The notes under the pieces were generated by a model. The model saw nothing but the letters and a program-made list of their open reading frames with translations, ran no database searches and was not told the origin of the DNA. Positions 52,576 through 60,391 of a stretch of DNA of 64,000 bases are shown one piece after another (position 1 is the stretch's first letter; every line of letters starts with the position of its first letter). The stretch comes from Chryseobacterium edaphi (GTDB lineage Bacteria; Bacteroidota; Bacteroidia; Flavobacteriales; Weeksellaceae). The position numbers and the translations under genes were made by a program. The DNA lies in the NCBI RefSeq assembly GCF_025628985.1, contig NZ_JAOTEM010000001.1, forward strand, positions 1,240,001-1,304,000, given 5' to 3'.

Positions 52576-53697
52576 ATGAAGTTTACACTTTACACAGAGG
52601 AAGCAGATGAAAGACCGATATTCATAACCGGAAACTTCAATATCTGGAATCCTAAAGATCTCCGTTTTCAGCTTGCACAAATCGATCCAAACAATTACTA
52701 CATCGACATATCTGATGAATTTTTACCTGAAATTATTGAATTTAAATTCACAAAAGGGGGTTGGGAAAATGTAGAGCTCGACAAATATGGAAGTATAACC
52801 CCGAATAAAAAAGTTCAGAAGTCAGAAGGTACTTTTTCGCATACCGTAGAAAAATGGAGATTCAATTGGGGACCGTTTAAGCAGGAATTTTTTCCAATTG
52901 TGGAGATTATTTCAGAAGAATTTTACATTCCTCAGCTTGAAAGACACCGTAAAGTCTGGGCACTTTTACCTTATGATTATTATGTTTCAGACAAAAAATA
53001 TCCTGTACTCTATCTACAGGATGCTCAGAATTTATTCAACGAAGGAAGTCCCTATGGAAACTGGGAAATCGATAAAAAGCTTTCAATCCTTGCGGAATAT
53101 GGTCGTGGCGATGTGATTATTATTGCCATTGAACACGGAAGTGAAGAAAGAATCAAAGAATATATTTTTGATAATGACAATGTTGCGAATGGTTCCGAAG
53201 GGAAAAAATACATTCGTTTTATTACAGACACTTTAAAACCTTTTGTTGACGAACATTACCGCACCAAAAGAGATCGTGATAACACCGGAATCGGAGGAAG
53301 TTCTTTGGGAGCTTTAATCAGTATTTACAGCGGATTTTTGTATCCGGAAGTTTATTCAAAATTATTAATTTTCTCTCCGTCACTTTGGGTTGAGCCAAAT
53401 AACAATTTCCCGATGATGAGTTTCAGAGTTCCTTTTAAAACTAAAATTTATCTCTACGGCGGTGAACAGGAAGGTTCGAAAATGGTGAAAAGAATTCAGG
53501 TTTTTGAAAATTATCTGAAAAGATGGGAAAAGAAAAACCTTTTTGATTTTGAATTTAAAACCAACATCAATCCTGAAGGTTCTCACAGCGAATTTTACTG
53601 GTCACAGGAATTTCCGAGAGCAATCGAATGGTTATTTTACAACAATACAGAAAATCCTGTGGAAGTTACGCCACATCAGGACACTATAGAAAACTAA
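52576..53697 (+). CDS. Esterase/hydrolase with N-terminal glycogen-binding-like domain
   Basis: The 373-residue protein has an N-terminal beta domain (about 1-95) whose ITGNFNIWNP resembles the start of CBM20/CBM48 starch- or glycogen-binding domains, followed by a PF00756-type esterase domain (about 110-360) with the nucleophile elbow GGSSLG (Ser243) and His337 in EGSHSEFYW. No signal peptide was found, so it acts in the cytoplasm. It is divergent from glgB, so the natural guess is an ester hydrolase acting on glycogen or a linked ester. It is followed after 6 bases by an aminopeptidase gene. I know of no characterised protein with exactly this layout. Confidence 0.78.
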   Translation: MKFTLYTEEADERPIFITGNFNIWNPKDLRFQLAQIDPNNYYIDISDEFLPEIIEFKFTKGGWENVELDKYGSITPNKKVQKSEGTFSHTVEKWRFNWGPFKQEFFPIVEIISEEFYIPQLERHRKVWALLPYDYYVSDKKYPVLYLQDAQNLFNEGSPYGNWEIDKKLSILAEYGRGDVIIIAIEHGSEERIKEYIFDNDNVANGSEGKKYIRFITDTLKPFVDEHYRTKRDRDNTGIGGSSLGALISIYSGFLYPEVYSKLLIFSPSLWVEPNNNFPMMSFRVPFKTKIYLYGGEQEGSKMVKRIQVFENYLKRWEKKNLFDFEFKTNINPEGSHSEFYWSQEFPRAIEWLFYNNTENPVEVTPHQDTIEN

Positions 53698-53703
53698 AAT
53701 ATT

Positions 53704-55119
53704 ATGAAACTATTAAATAAAAGAAATAAAAATTACGCTCAAATTTTCGAACTATTCACAGAAGAATCTTGGTCGGAAAACAGCAAAAAATACAATAAAA
53801 ATATCTCTCTCCTCTTTTCAGGAAAGAAAAATGAGATTTTCGTAGATGCCAAAGAAGAAACCGTTACTTATTTTATCGGACTTGGAAAATCAAACCTGCA
53901 AAATTTTGAATTTCAACAAGTTGCCATGAAATTTTCTCAAAGTCAAAAGAAAAACTTTCAGGAAGTTTCTACTTTAATTTTAGCAGATTTTATTAATGAA
54001 AAACAATTTGAAGAATTTGTAAAAGGACTTTTCCTTGGGACATACAATTATCCTTTTGAGAAAAATCATATATTCTGGAATGATAAATTTGAATTCCATT
54101 TTGGTAATTTAAGTCAGAAAAAATTAGACAATATTATCAGCAGAGCCGATGCACTTTGCGAAGGACAAACCGCTTGTCAGGATTGGCTCAACAAACCCGC
54201 CAATTTAAAAAGACCCGATGCCGTTAATGCTTATCTGAAAAATTTAGCTAAAAAAAATGAACTGAAATATACCGTTTTCAATAGAAAAAAATGTGAGGAA
54301 TTAGGTTTAGGAGCTTTCCTTTCTGTGAATCAGGGAAGTGCTTACGATGCTGCTTTTACCATTTTAGAATATAAAACAACAGTTAAAAATGCAAAGACTT
54401 TTGGTTTGGTAGGAAAATGTGTGTTGTTTGATACTGGTGGAATTTCTATCAAGGCTTCTGACAATATGCATTACATGAAATCTGACATGGGAGGAGCAAC
54501 AGCAGTGATTGGCGCTTTAATTTATGCTTCACAAATGAAATTACCTGTTAATATCACAGCTATTTTACCAATTACAGATAACGCAGTTTCCGAAAATGCC
54601 TATTTACCGAGCGATGTCATTACAGCTTACAATGGCAAAACAATAGAAGTTTTGAATACCGATGCAGAAGGTAGAATGACTTTGGCAGACGGACTTTCCT
54701 ATCTATCTAAAAATTATAAGACTGATATTTTAATTGATTTGGCAACATTAACAGGGAGTTCAGTAAGAATGTTCGGTGATACTTGTGGTGCTATGTTTTC
54801 AAATAACGAACAACTGAAAAATCTTTTGATACAAACAGGTGATAAAACCAATCAGAGAGTTTGGAATTTACCTCTATGGGATATCTGGAAAGATGATTTT
54901 AAATCTGATGTGGCTGATTTTAAAAATATCTCAATGAAACCAATCGGGGACTGCATTATTGCAGCAAAATTTTTAGAAGAATTCATCGACGGGCACAGCA
55001 ACTGGGCACACTTAGATATTGCCGGAGTAGCCTTTGGAAATGTAGGATATGCAAAAGATAAAGCTGCAACAGGTTATGGTGTACAATTATTAGCCGATTT
55101 AATTGAAAATTATCACTAA
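53704..55119 (+). CDS. M17-family leucyl aminopeptidase
   Basis: The 471-residue cytosolic aminopeptidase has a complete M17 active site. By analogy with bovine leucine aminopeptidase the metal and catalytic residues fall at Lys238, Asp243, Lys250, Asp261, Asp320, Glu322 and Arg324, with the same spacings, in VGKCVLFDTGG, MKSDMGG and the signature NTDAEGR. The N-terminal domain (about 1-145) is unlike well-known PepA proteins and is hard to align by eye. It frees N-terminal residues from peptides and could make amino acids or clear the products of the next gene cluster. The 140-base spacer to that cluster holds a TATTTTTG box at 55223-55230. Confidence 0.9.
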   Translation: MKLLNKRNKNYAQIFELFTEESWSENSKKYNKNISLLFSGKKNEIFVDAKEETVTYFIGLGKSNLQNFEFQQVAMKFSQSQKKNFQEVSTLILADFINEKQFEEFVKGLFLGTYNYPFEKNHIFWNDKFEFHFGNLSQKKLDNIISRADALCEGQTACQDWLNKPANLKRPDAVNAYLKNLAKKNELKYTVFNRKKCEELGLGAFLSVNQGSAYDAAFTILEYKTTVKNAKTFGLVGKCVLFDTGGISIKASDNMHYMKSDMGGATAVIGALIYASQMKLPVNITAILPITDNAVSENAYLPSDVITAYNGKTIEVLNTDAEGRMTLADGLSYLSKNYKTDILIDLATLTGSSVRMFGDTCGAMFSNNEQLKNLLIQTGDKTNQRVWNLPLWDIWKDDFKSDVADFKNISMKPIGDCIIAAKFLEEFIDGHSNWAHLDIAGVAFGNVGYAKDKAATGYGVQLLADLIENYH

Positions 55120-55222
55120 AAATTAGTTTATTTCAAAAAATCTCTGTATAATTGATTAGTGATTTTCAAATACGCATCGAATATTGATTTTTAACATTAA
55201 AACATCAATAAAAAATTGCTTT

Positions 55223-55230
55223 TATTTTTG
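55223..55230 (+). promoter_or_regulatory. Candidate -7 box in front of the amidoligase cluster
   Basis: TATTTTTG fits TAnnTTTG and ends 29 bases before the ATG at 55260. No TTG is found at the proper -33 distance, so it is a partial match only. No hairpin precedes it to end transcription from the aminopeptidase gene. Confidence 0.4.
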
Positions 55231-55259
55231 AATATTCATTAAAATTTAAAAAACATTAT

Positions 55260-56471
55260 ATGGAGGAGAAAACTATTGTATGCATTTCGTGCTATTACAA
55301 AGGTTATGATTTTATGGATGAGATGAAGAAACTCGGAAATAAAGTAATCTTGGTAACATCTGAAAATCTCAAAGAAAAAAATTGGCCATGGCATACCATT
55401 GATGAGGTTTTCTATATGCCCGAAATGAAACCATCTGTCTGGAATCTTGATCATCTTGTACAGGGATTTTCACATTTGATGAAAACCCGAAAAGTTGATG
55501 CTGTAATTGCGTTGGATGATTACGATGTAGAAAAAGCTGCATTGATTCGCGAAACATTCCGTATTCCCGGAATGGGACAGACAACACACCGTTACTTCAG
55601 AGATAAACTGGCAATGCGCCAAAAAGCTAAAGATTCGGGGATCAATGTTCCTGAATTCACTGCGGTATTCAACGATCAGGAAGTAGAAAATTTCACGAAT
55701 AAAGTTCCGGCACCCTGGGTTTTGAAACCAAGATCAGAGGCTTCTGCATCAGGAATTAAAAAACTGAAAACCAAAGAAGAACTTTGGGAAGCTTTAGAAA
55801 AGTTAGGCGAAGAACGTCATCTTTTTCTCTTGGAAAGCTTTAAACCGGGAGACGTTTATCACGTTGACAGTCTCACTTTTAATAAAAAAATTGTTTTTAC
55901 ATCAGCTTCAAAATATCTCGCTCCACCAATGGAAGTTTCGCATGAAGGCGGTGTTTTCAGAACTAAAACATTAGGAAGATATTCTGAAGAATTTATTGCA
56001 CTTGACGAAGCCAATTCTAAGGTTTTAATGAATTTTGGATTGATGAACGGTGCTACTCACACAGAATTTATCCGAGGAAAAGAAGATGGAAAATGGTATT
56101 TCCTTGAAACTTCTTCAAGAGTTGGTGGTGCGCACATTCCTGATTTGGTGGAAGCTTCCAGCAACATCAACATTTGGCGTGAATGGGCGAAAATTGAAGA
56201 TGCACTTCTCCGAGGAAAAAACTACGAAGTTTCTAAACCTACAGGATATTATTCAGGATTAATCGTTGCTTTAATTAAAGATAAAGAACCGGATTATAAT
56301 CAATTTGAATGTGAAGAAGTTGTAAAATTTCTTCCGATCGATTATCATGTAGGAATTGTTTACAAATCGAAAGATTCCGAGAAAGTAGTAGAAAGATTAG
56401 ATCATGCTGCGGAAAAAATTCATGCACATCTTCTCAATATTATTCCTCCGAAAGAAAAACCGACTGCGTAA
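55260..56471 (+). CDS. ATP-grasp ligase of the CarB/PylC-like type
   Basis: The 403-residue protein has a pre-ATP-grasp domain (about 1-105, ending in a helix with RETFRIPGMGQT), an ATP-grasp domain with Lys156 in WVLKPRSEASASG, Glu192 in LLESFKPGD, Glu269 in THTEF and Glu283 in FLETSSR, and a C-terminal lid to residue 403. These enzymes use ATP to make an acyl phosphate from a carboxylate and attach an amine or thiol. The usual E-x-N metal motif reads E-T-S-S-R here, so metal binding differs from biotin carboxylase. The first gene of a plus-strand cluster of amide-bond-forming enzymes. Its substrate is unknown. Confidence 0.82.
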   Translation: MEEKTIVCISCYYKGYDFMDEMKKLGNKVILVTSENLKEKNWPWHTIDEVFYMPEMKPSVWNLDHLVQGFSHLMKTRKVDAVIALDDYDVEKAALIRETFRIPGMGQTTHRYFRDKLAMRQKAKDSGINVPEFTAVFNDQEVENFTNKVPAPWVLKPRSEASASGIKKLKTKEELWEALEKLGEERHLFLLESFKPGDVYHVDSLTFNKKIVFTSASKYLAPPMEVSHEGGVFRTKTLGRYSEEFIALDEANSKVLMNFGLMNGATHTEFIRGKEDGKWYFLETSSRVGGAHIPDLVEASSNINIWREWAKIEDALLRGKNYEVSKPTGYYSGLIVALIKDKEPDYNQFECEEVVKFLPIDYHVGIVYKSKDSEKVVERLDHAAEKIHAHLLNIIPPKEKPTA

Positions 56472-56596
56472 CGATTAGTTATTATGAAATTAATTGAAAT
56501 CCAAAGACTTATTAATTTGAAATGAATTAATTTGGAGTTTGGCAGTTATTAATTTAGATTCGATTTTAAAATTTAAAAACTAAAAATCTATAGTAC

Positions 56597-57310
56597 ATGC
56601 AACATATAGAACACACAGACTATTACTCACATATATTAGGAATTAGCCTTAAAGTTGAAGTTACGGGACATTTCGGATATCCGATCATCATGTTTCCGAC
56701 TTCACAGGGACAATATACTCAAAACCATGATTTTCATCTCAACAGCAGTATCGATTGGTTTGTTGAACAGGGAAAAGTAAAATTATACAACATTCAGACG
56801 ATTGATGCGTGGACTTTTTATGATGATAAAATTTCACCACAACAACGAATTAGAAATTACGAAAAATATGTACAGTTTCTGATTCAGGAATTTGTACCAT
56901 ACATCCAAAAACTTCACGGTACTCATCGTGTAGCGGTTGCAGGAGCAAGCTTCGGAGGTTATCATGCATCAAATTTTGCATTTAGATTTCCGGACGTAGT
57001 TTCTCATTTGTTTTCACTTTCAGGGGCTTTCAGCATTAGAAATTTCATGGATGGAATTTCTGACGAGCTGGTTTATTACAACTGTCCGAGAGAATTTGTA
57101 AAAAACGATGAAGCCTGGAAATACAAACATATGCATATTGTTCTCAGCACTTCAGACGAAGATATTTGTAAGGATAAAAACATAGAAATGGCAGAAATTC
57201 TCCGCGCAAAAGGAATCGATTTCTGGTATGATGAAAAAAGATGGATCAACCACGACTGGCCTCTTTGGAGAATGGCATTCCCAACTTTTATCGGAACATT
57301 CTTTTCTTAA
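56597..57310 (+). CDS. Esterase-fold hydrolase of the ligase cluster
   Basis: The 237-residue protein has the alpha/beta hydrolase (PF00756-like) fold with the nucleophile elbow GASFGG (about 120-125) and a His in the C-terminal INHDWPLW. There is no signal peptide. It is smaller than the esterase at 52576 and lacks its N-terminal domain. In the cluster it lies between two ATP-grasp genes with gaps of 125 and 42 bases, so it may cleave an ester or thioester intermediate, or edit products. The exact role is inferred from its position. Confidence 0.78.
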   Translation: MQHIEHTDYYSHILGISLKVEVTGHFGYPIIMFPTSQGQYTQNHDFHLNSSIDWFVEQGKVKLYNIQTIDAWTFYDDKISPQQRIRNYEKYVQFLIQEFVPYIQKLHGTHRVAVAGASFGGYHASNFAFRFPDVVSHLFSLSGAFSIRNFMDGISDELVYYNCPREFVKNDEAWKYKHMHIVLSTSDEDICKDKNIEMAEILRAKGIDFWYDEKRWINHDWPLWRMAFPTFIGTFFS

Positions 57311-57352
57311 AATTAAAACTATTTAAAATATTAAAACATTAAAAAACAAATT

Positions 57353-58306
57353 ATGGCAAAAAAAGTAGGAATTTTATTTGGTATGGAAGACACGTTTCCG
57401 TGGGCATTTATTGATAAAGTAAACGAACTTGGAAAAGGAGAAATTGTTGCAGAAGCGGTAACAATCGATAAATTAGAGCAAGGTTCAGATTACGGTTATG
57501 CCGTAATTATTGACAGAATTTCTCAGGACGTACCTTTTTACAGAGCTTATCTTAAAAACGCAGCATTGAACGGAACGTATGTCATCAACAACCCATTCTG
57601 GTGGAGCGCAGATGAAAAGTTTTTCAATAATGCATTAATGTCTAAACTCGGAATTCCATTACCTAATACAGTTTTGCTGCCTTCATACGAGAGACCTACC
57701 GATACTTCGGAAACATCATTCAGAAACCTGAAATTTCCTCACGATTGGGATTATATTTTCAATTACGTTGGTTTTCCTGCTTATATGAAACCTCATGATG
57801 GTGGTGGCTGGAAAAGCGTTTACAGAGTTGAAAGTCCGGAAGATCTTTGGGATAAATTGTCTGAAACAGAGCAGTTGGTAATGATGGTACAGGAAGAAAT
57901 TGTATTCCAGGATTATTACAGAGTATATTGTTTAGGTAAAAAATATGTTCATATCATGCCTTACGAACCAAGAAATCCGCACCATTTGAGATATGCAACG
58001 ACGCATCAGACTGAAGGGAAAGATTTAGAAAAATTGTTAAAAGTGATTCATGACTATACGATTAAAATGAATGAAGCTTTAGGATATGATTTCAACACCG
58101 TAGAATTTGCCGTGAGAGACGGAATTCCTTATGCAATTGACTTCTGTAATCCTGCGCCGGATGCAGACAGAAACTCTGTAGGTGAAGAAAACTTCGCTTG
58201 GATTGTTGAGCATTCTGCAAAATTGGCGATCGAAAAAGCTAAAGAATACGTTCCGGGAAAACAAAATATCTCTTGGGGAACTTTCGTGAAAGATTCAGTA
58301 AAATAA
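57353..58306 (+). CDS. RimK-like ATP-grasp ligase
   Basis: The 317-residue protein has a short N-terminal domain (about 1-90), then an ATP-grasp domain with Lys146 in AYMKPHDGG (ATP-contacting), Gly-rich loop 149-152, Glu181-Glu182 in VQEEIVF, Arg213 region, and a metal-ligand region VEFAVRDGIPYAIDFCNPAP (Glu251, Asp263, Asn266). RimK-type enzymes add an amino acid to a carboxylate such as a peptide C-terminus or glutamate. The two-residue spacing of the usual Glu-x-Asn motif is extended by one here. It is followed after 24 bases by the GCS2 ligase, so the two probably act in the same step or in sequence. Confidence 0.82.
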   Translation: MAKKVGILFGMEDTFPWAFIDKVNELGKGEIVAEAVTIDKLEQGSDYGYAVIIDRISQDVPFYRAYLKNAALNGTYVINNPFWWSADEKFFNNALMSKLGIPLPNTVLLPSYERPTDTSETSFRNLKFPHDWDYIFNYVGFPAYMKPHDGGGWKSVYRVESPEDLWDKLSETEQLVMMVQEEIVFQDYYRVYCLGKKYVHIMPYEPRNPHHLRYATTHQTEGKDLEKLLKVIHDYTIKMNEALGYDFNTVEFAVRDGIPYAIDFCNPAPDADRNSVGEENFAWIVEHSAKLAIEKAKEYVPGKQNISWGTFVKDSVK

Positions 58307-58330
58307 AACCATACAAAACACAAATTAAAA

Positions 58331-59449
58331 ATGCATCAGTTTACTATTGGGATTGAAGAGGAATATCAAATCATCGATTTAGAAAGCAGAGATTTGGTTT
58401 CTCATGTTTCAAAAATCATTGAAGGCGGAAAAGCTGTTTTGAGTGAAAACTTAAAGCACGAAATGCACGAATCAATGATTGAAATGGAAACAGGAATCTG
58501 CCAAAACATTCAGGAAGCACAGGCTGAACTGACAAATCTGAGAAGACACCTTATCAATACAGCTCACGAACAGGGACTTCGCGTTTCAGGAGGCGGAACA
58601 CACCCTTTCTCAAATTGGGAACACAATACGATTACCAACGGTGAGCGTTACAACAAAATTGTAGATGATATGGGCGACGTTGCCCGTGGAAATCTAATTT
58701 TTGGTCTTCATGTTCACATCGGAATTCCGAATCGTGAAGAAGGGGTGAGAATTCAGAATGTGATGCGCTATTTTCTGCCGCACGTTTATGCACTCTCAGT
58801 AAATTCACCGTTTTGGATTGGTAGAAACACAGGATTCAGATCTTACAGACAGGAAATTTTTGTAAAGTTTCCAAGAACGGGAATTCCTAGTTATTTTAAT
58901 TCTTTAGCAGAATTTGACAGCTACGTTGATCTTTTGGTGAAGACCGGAACAATCGATAATGCTAAAAAAATATGGTGGGATTTACGTGTTCACCCATTCT
59001 ACCCTACTATTGAATTCAGAATTTGCGATATGCCATTAAGAATCGAAGAAACGGTTTGTCTGGCGGCAATTATGCAGAGTTTAGTAGCTAAAATTTACAA
59101 ATTGCATCAGCAAAATTTAAGTTTCAGAAGCTACAGAAGATTATTGCTTAATGAAAATAAATGGCGCGCTTCTAGAGACGGAATTCACTCTCAATTAATT
59201 GATTTTGGTAAGGAAGAATCTGTACCTTATCCTGATTTATTGAAAGAATTGCTAGAGTTTATCGATGATGTTGTAGACGAGCTAGGATGCAGAAAAGAAG
59301 TCGAATATGCTTGGAAAATTCTAGAAAACGGAACCGGTGCAGACAGACAACTTGCGGTGTACAAAGAGACCGGAGATCTGAAGAAAGTCGTTGATTACAT
59401 GATCTCTGAGACAGAATATGGTATTACACACAGCCAGCCAACTTCATAA
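58331..59449 (+). CDS. Carboxylate-amine ligase, GCS2/YbdK family
   Basis: The 372-residue protein starts TIGIEEEYQIIDLESRDLV and has FGLHVHIGIPNREEG and RVHPFYPTIEFRICDMPLR, the metal and substrate motifs of the glutamate-cysteine ligase-like GCS2 family (relatives of glutamine synthetase-type amidoligases). YbdK of Escherichia coli has weak gamma-glutamylcysteine activity; most relatives make unknown amides. It joins a carboxylate and an amine using ATP. It sits between an ATP-grasp gene (24 bases) and a glutamine amidotransferase gene (33 bases), so it is the central ligase of this cluster. Cys or another amino acid may be its acceptor. Confidence 0.9.
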   Translation: MHQFTIGIEEEYQIIDLESRDLVSHVSKIIEGGKAVLSENLKHEMHESMIEMETGICQNIQEAQAELTNLRRHLINTAHEQGLRVSGGGTHPFSNWEHNTITNGERYNKIVDDMGDVARGNLIFGLHVHIGIPNREEGVRIQNVMRYFLPHVYALSVNSPFWIGRNTGFRSYRQEIFVKFPRTGIPSYFNSLAEFDSYVDLLVKTGTIDNAKKIWWDLRVHPFYPTIEFRICDMPLRIEETVCLAAIMQSLVAKIYKLHQQNLSFRSYRRLLLNENKWRASRDGIHSQLIDFGKEESVPYPDLLKELLEFIDDVVDELGCRKEVEYAWKILENGTGADRQLAVYKETGDLKKVVDYMISETEYGITHSQPTS

Positions 59450-59482
59450 TATTTTTAATAACTTTGCATAAAATATGAAGTT

Positions 59483-60316
59483 ATGAGAGATGTAAGAATT
59501 GCATTGCTTGACATGAATAATAATCATGTAAATCAGGGATTCAAAAATATTAAAGAGATTTCTGAGGCTTTCAAGCAGCAGTCTGAAGAGAATATCAGTA
59601 TCGAGGTTTTTGATGTAAGATTTAAAAATGAAATTCCGAATATAGAAGATTTTGACATCTTCATTTCATCCGGAGGTCCGGGAAATCCGCATCGTGAAGG
59701 GTTTGAATGGGAAGAAAAATTTGCGAATTTTTTAGATTCAGTTTATCAGCATAATAAGGAAAGTGAGGCGAAAAAATATTTATTTTTAATTTGCCATTCG
59801 TTTCAGTTAGCAAGCATTCATTGGGAATTAGGAAATGTCTGTAAAAGAAATTCTTATTCTTTTGGTGTAATGCCTGTGCATAAAACTGAAGATGGTGATC
59901 AGGAATTTTTATTTAAAAATCTTCCGGAACCATTTTATGCAGTAGATTCAAGAGCTTATCAGTTTATCGAACCTAATGTTGATCGTTTTGAAGAATTAGG
60001 AATGAAAATCGTAGCAATTGAGAAATTTCGTCCGCATGTGAATTTCGAAAGAGCAGTGATGGCGATTCGTTTTTCAGATGAGATTTTCGGAACTCAGTTT
60101 CACCCTGAAGCAAATCCTGAAGGTATGATCGAAAATCTGAAAGATGAAAAGAACAAAACTGCCATGATCGAAAATTTCGGAATGGAAAAATATCTTGAAA
60201 CGATTGACAGAATGGATGATGAAGATAAAATTGTTCTTACTCAGGCACAAATTCTTCCAAGATTTTTGAGACTAGCAAAAAAAAACATTTTGAAAGAGAT
60301 TGAAGCGATGGCCTAA
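59483..60316 (+). CDS. Class I glutamine amidotransferase-like protein
   Basis: The 277-residue protein has a class I amidotransferase/hydrolase fold with nucleophile Cys104 (LICHSFQ), His207 and Glu209 (GTQFHPEANPEG), a complete triad. The nucleophile elbow has Ser and Phe where many members have Gly residues (GxCxGxQ), and the early SSGGPGNPH (about 62-70) resembles the GGPG oxyanion region. It could free ammonia for the ligases or cut gamma-glutamyl amides. The C-terminal helix (about 220-277) is an addition. A TAACTTTG box at 59459-59466, 16 bases before the ATG, might give it an internal promoter. A strong terminator follows. Confidence 0.83.
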   Translation: MRDVRIALLDMNNNHVNQGFKNIKEISEAFKQQSEENISIEVFDVRFKNEIPNIEDFDIFISSGGPGNPHREGFEWEEKFANFLDSVYQHNKESEAKKYLFLICHSFQLASIHWELGNVCKRNSYSFGVMPVHKTEDGDQEFLFKNLPEPFYAVDSRAYQFIEPNVDRFEELGMKIVAIEKFRPHVNFERAVMAIRFSDEIFGTQFHPEANPEGMIENLKDEKNKTAMIENFGMEKYLETIDRMDDEDKIVLTQAQILPRFLRLAKKNILKEIEAMA

Positions 60317-60342
60317 ATCTTATTAAAATAAAAACTATCAAT

Positions 60343-60370
60343 AAAAATCGAGCACAACTGCTCGATTTTT
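60343..60370 (+). terminator. Terminator inside the ligase cluster
   Basis: A perfect 12-bp stem AAAAATCGAGCA (60343-60354) with TGCTCGATTTTT (60359-60370), CAAC loop, followed by TTAAATCAC. It lies 26 bases after the amidotransferase stop and 21 before the next gene's start, so the last gene gets only read-through or its own weak promoter. Confidence 0.8.
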
Positions 60371-60391
60371 TAAATCACAAAAGAAAAAAAC

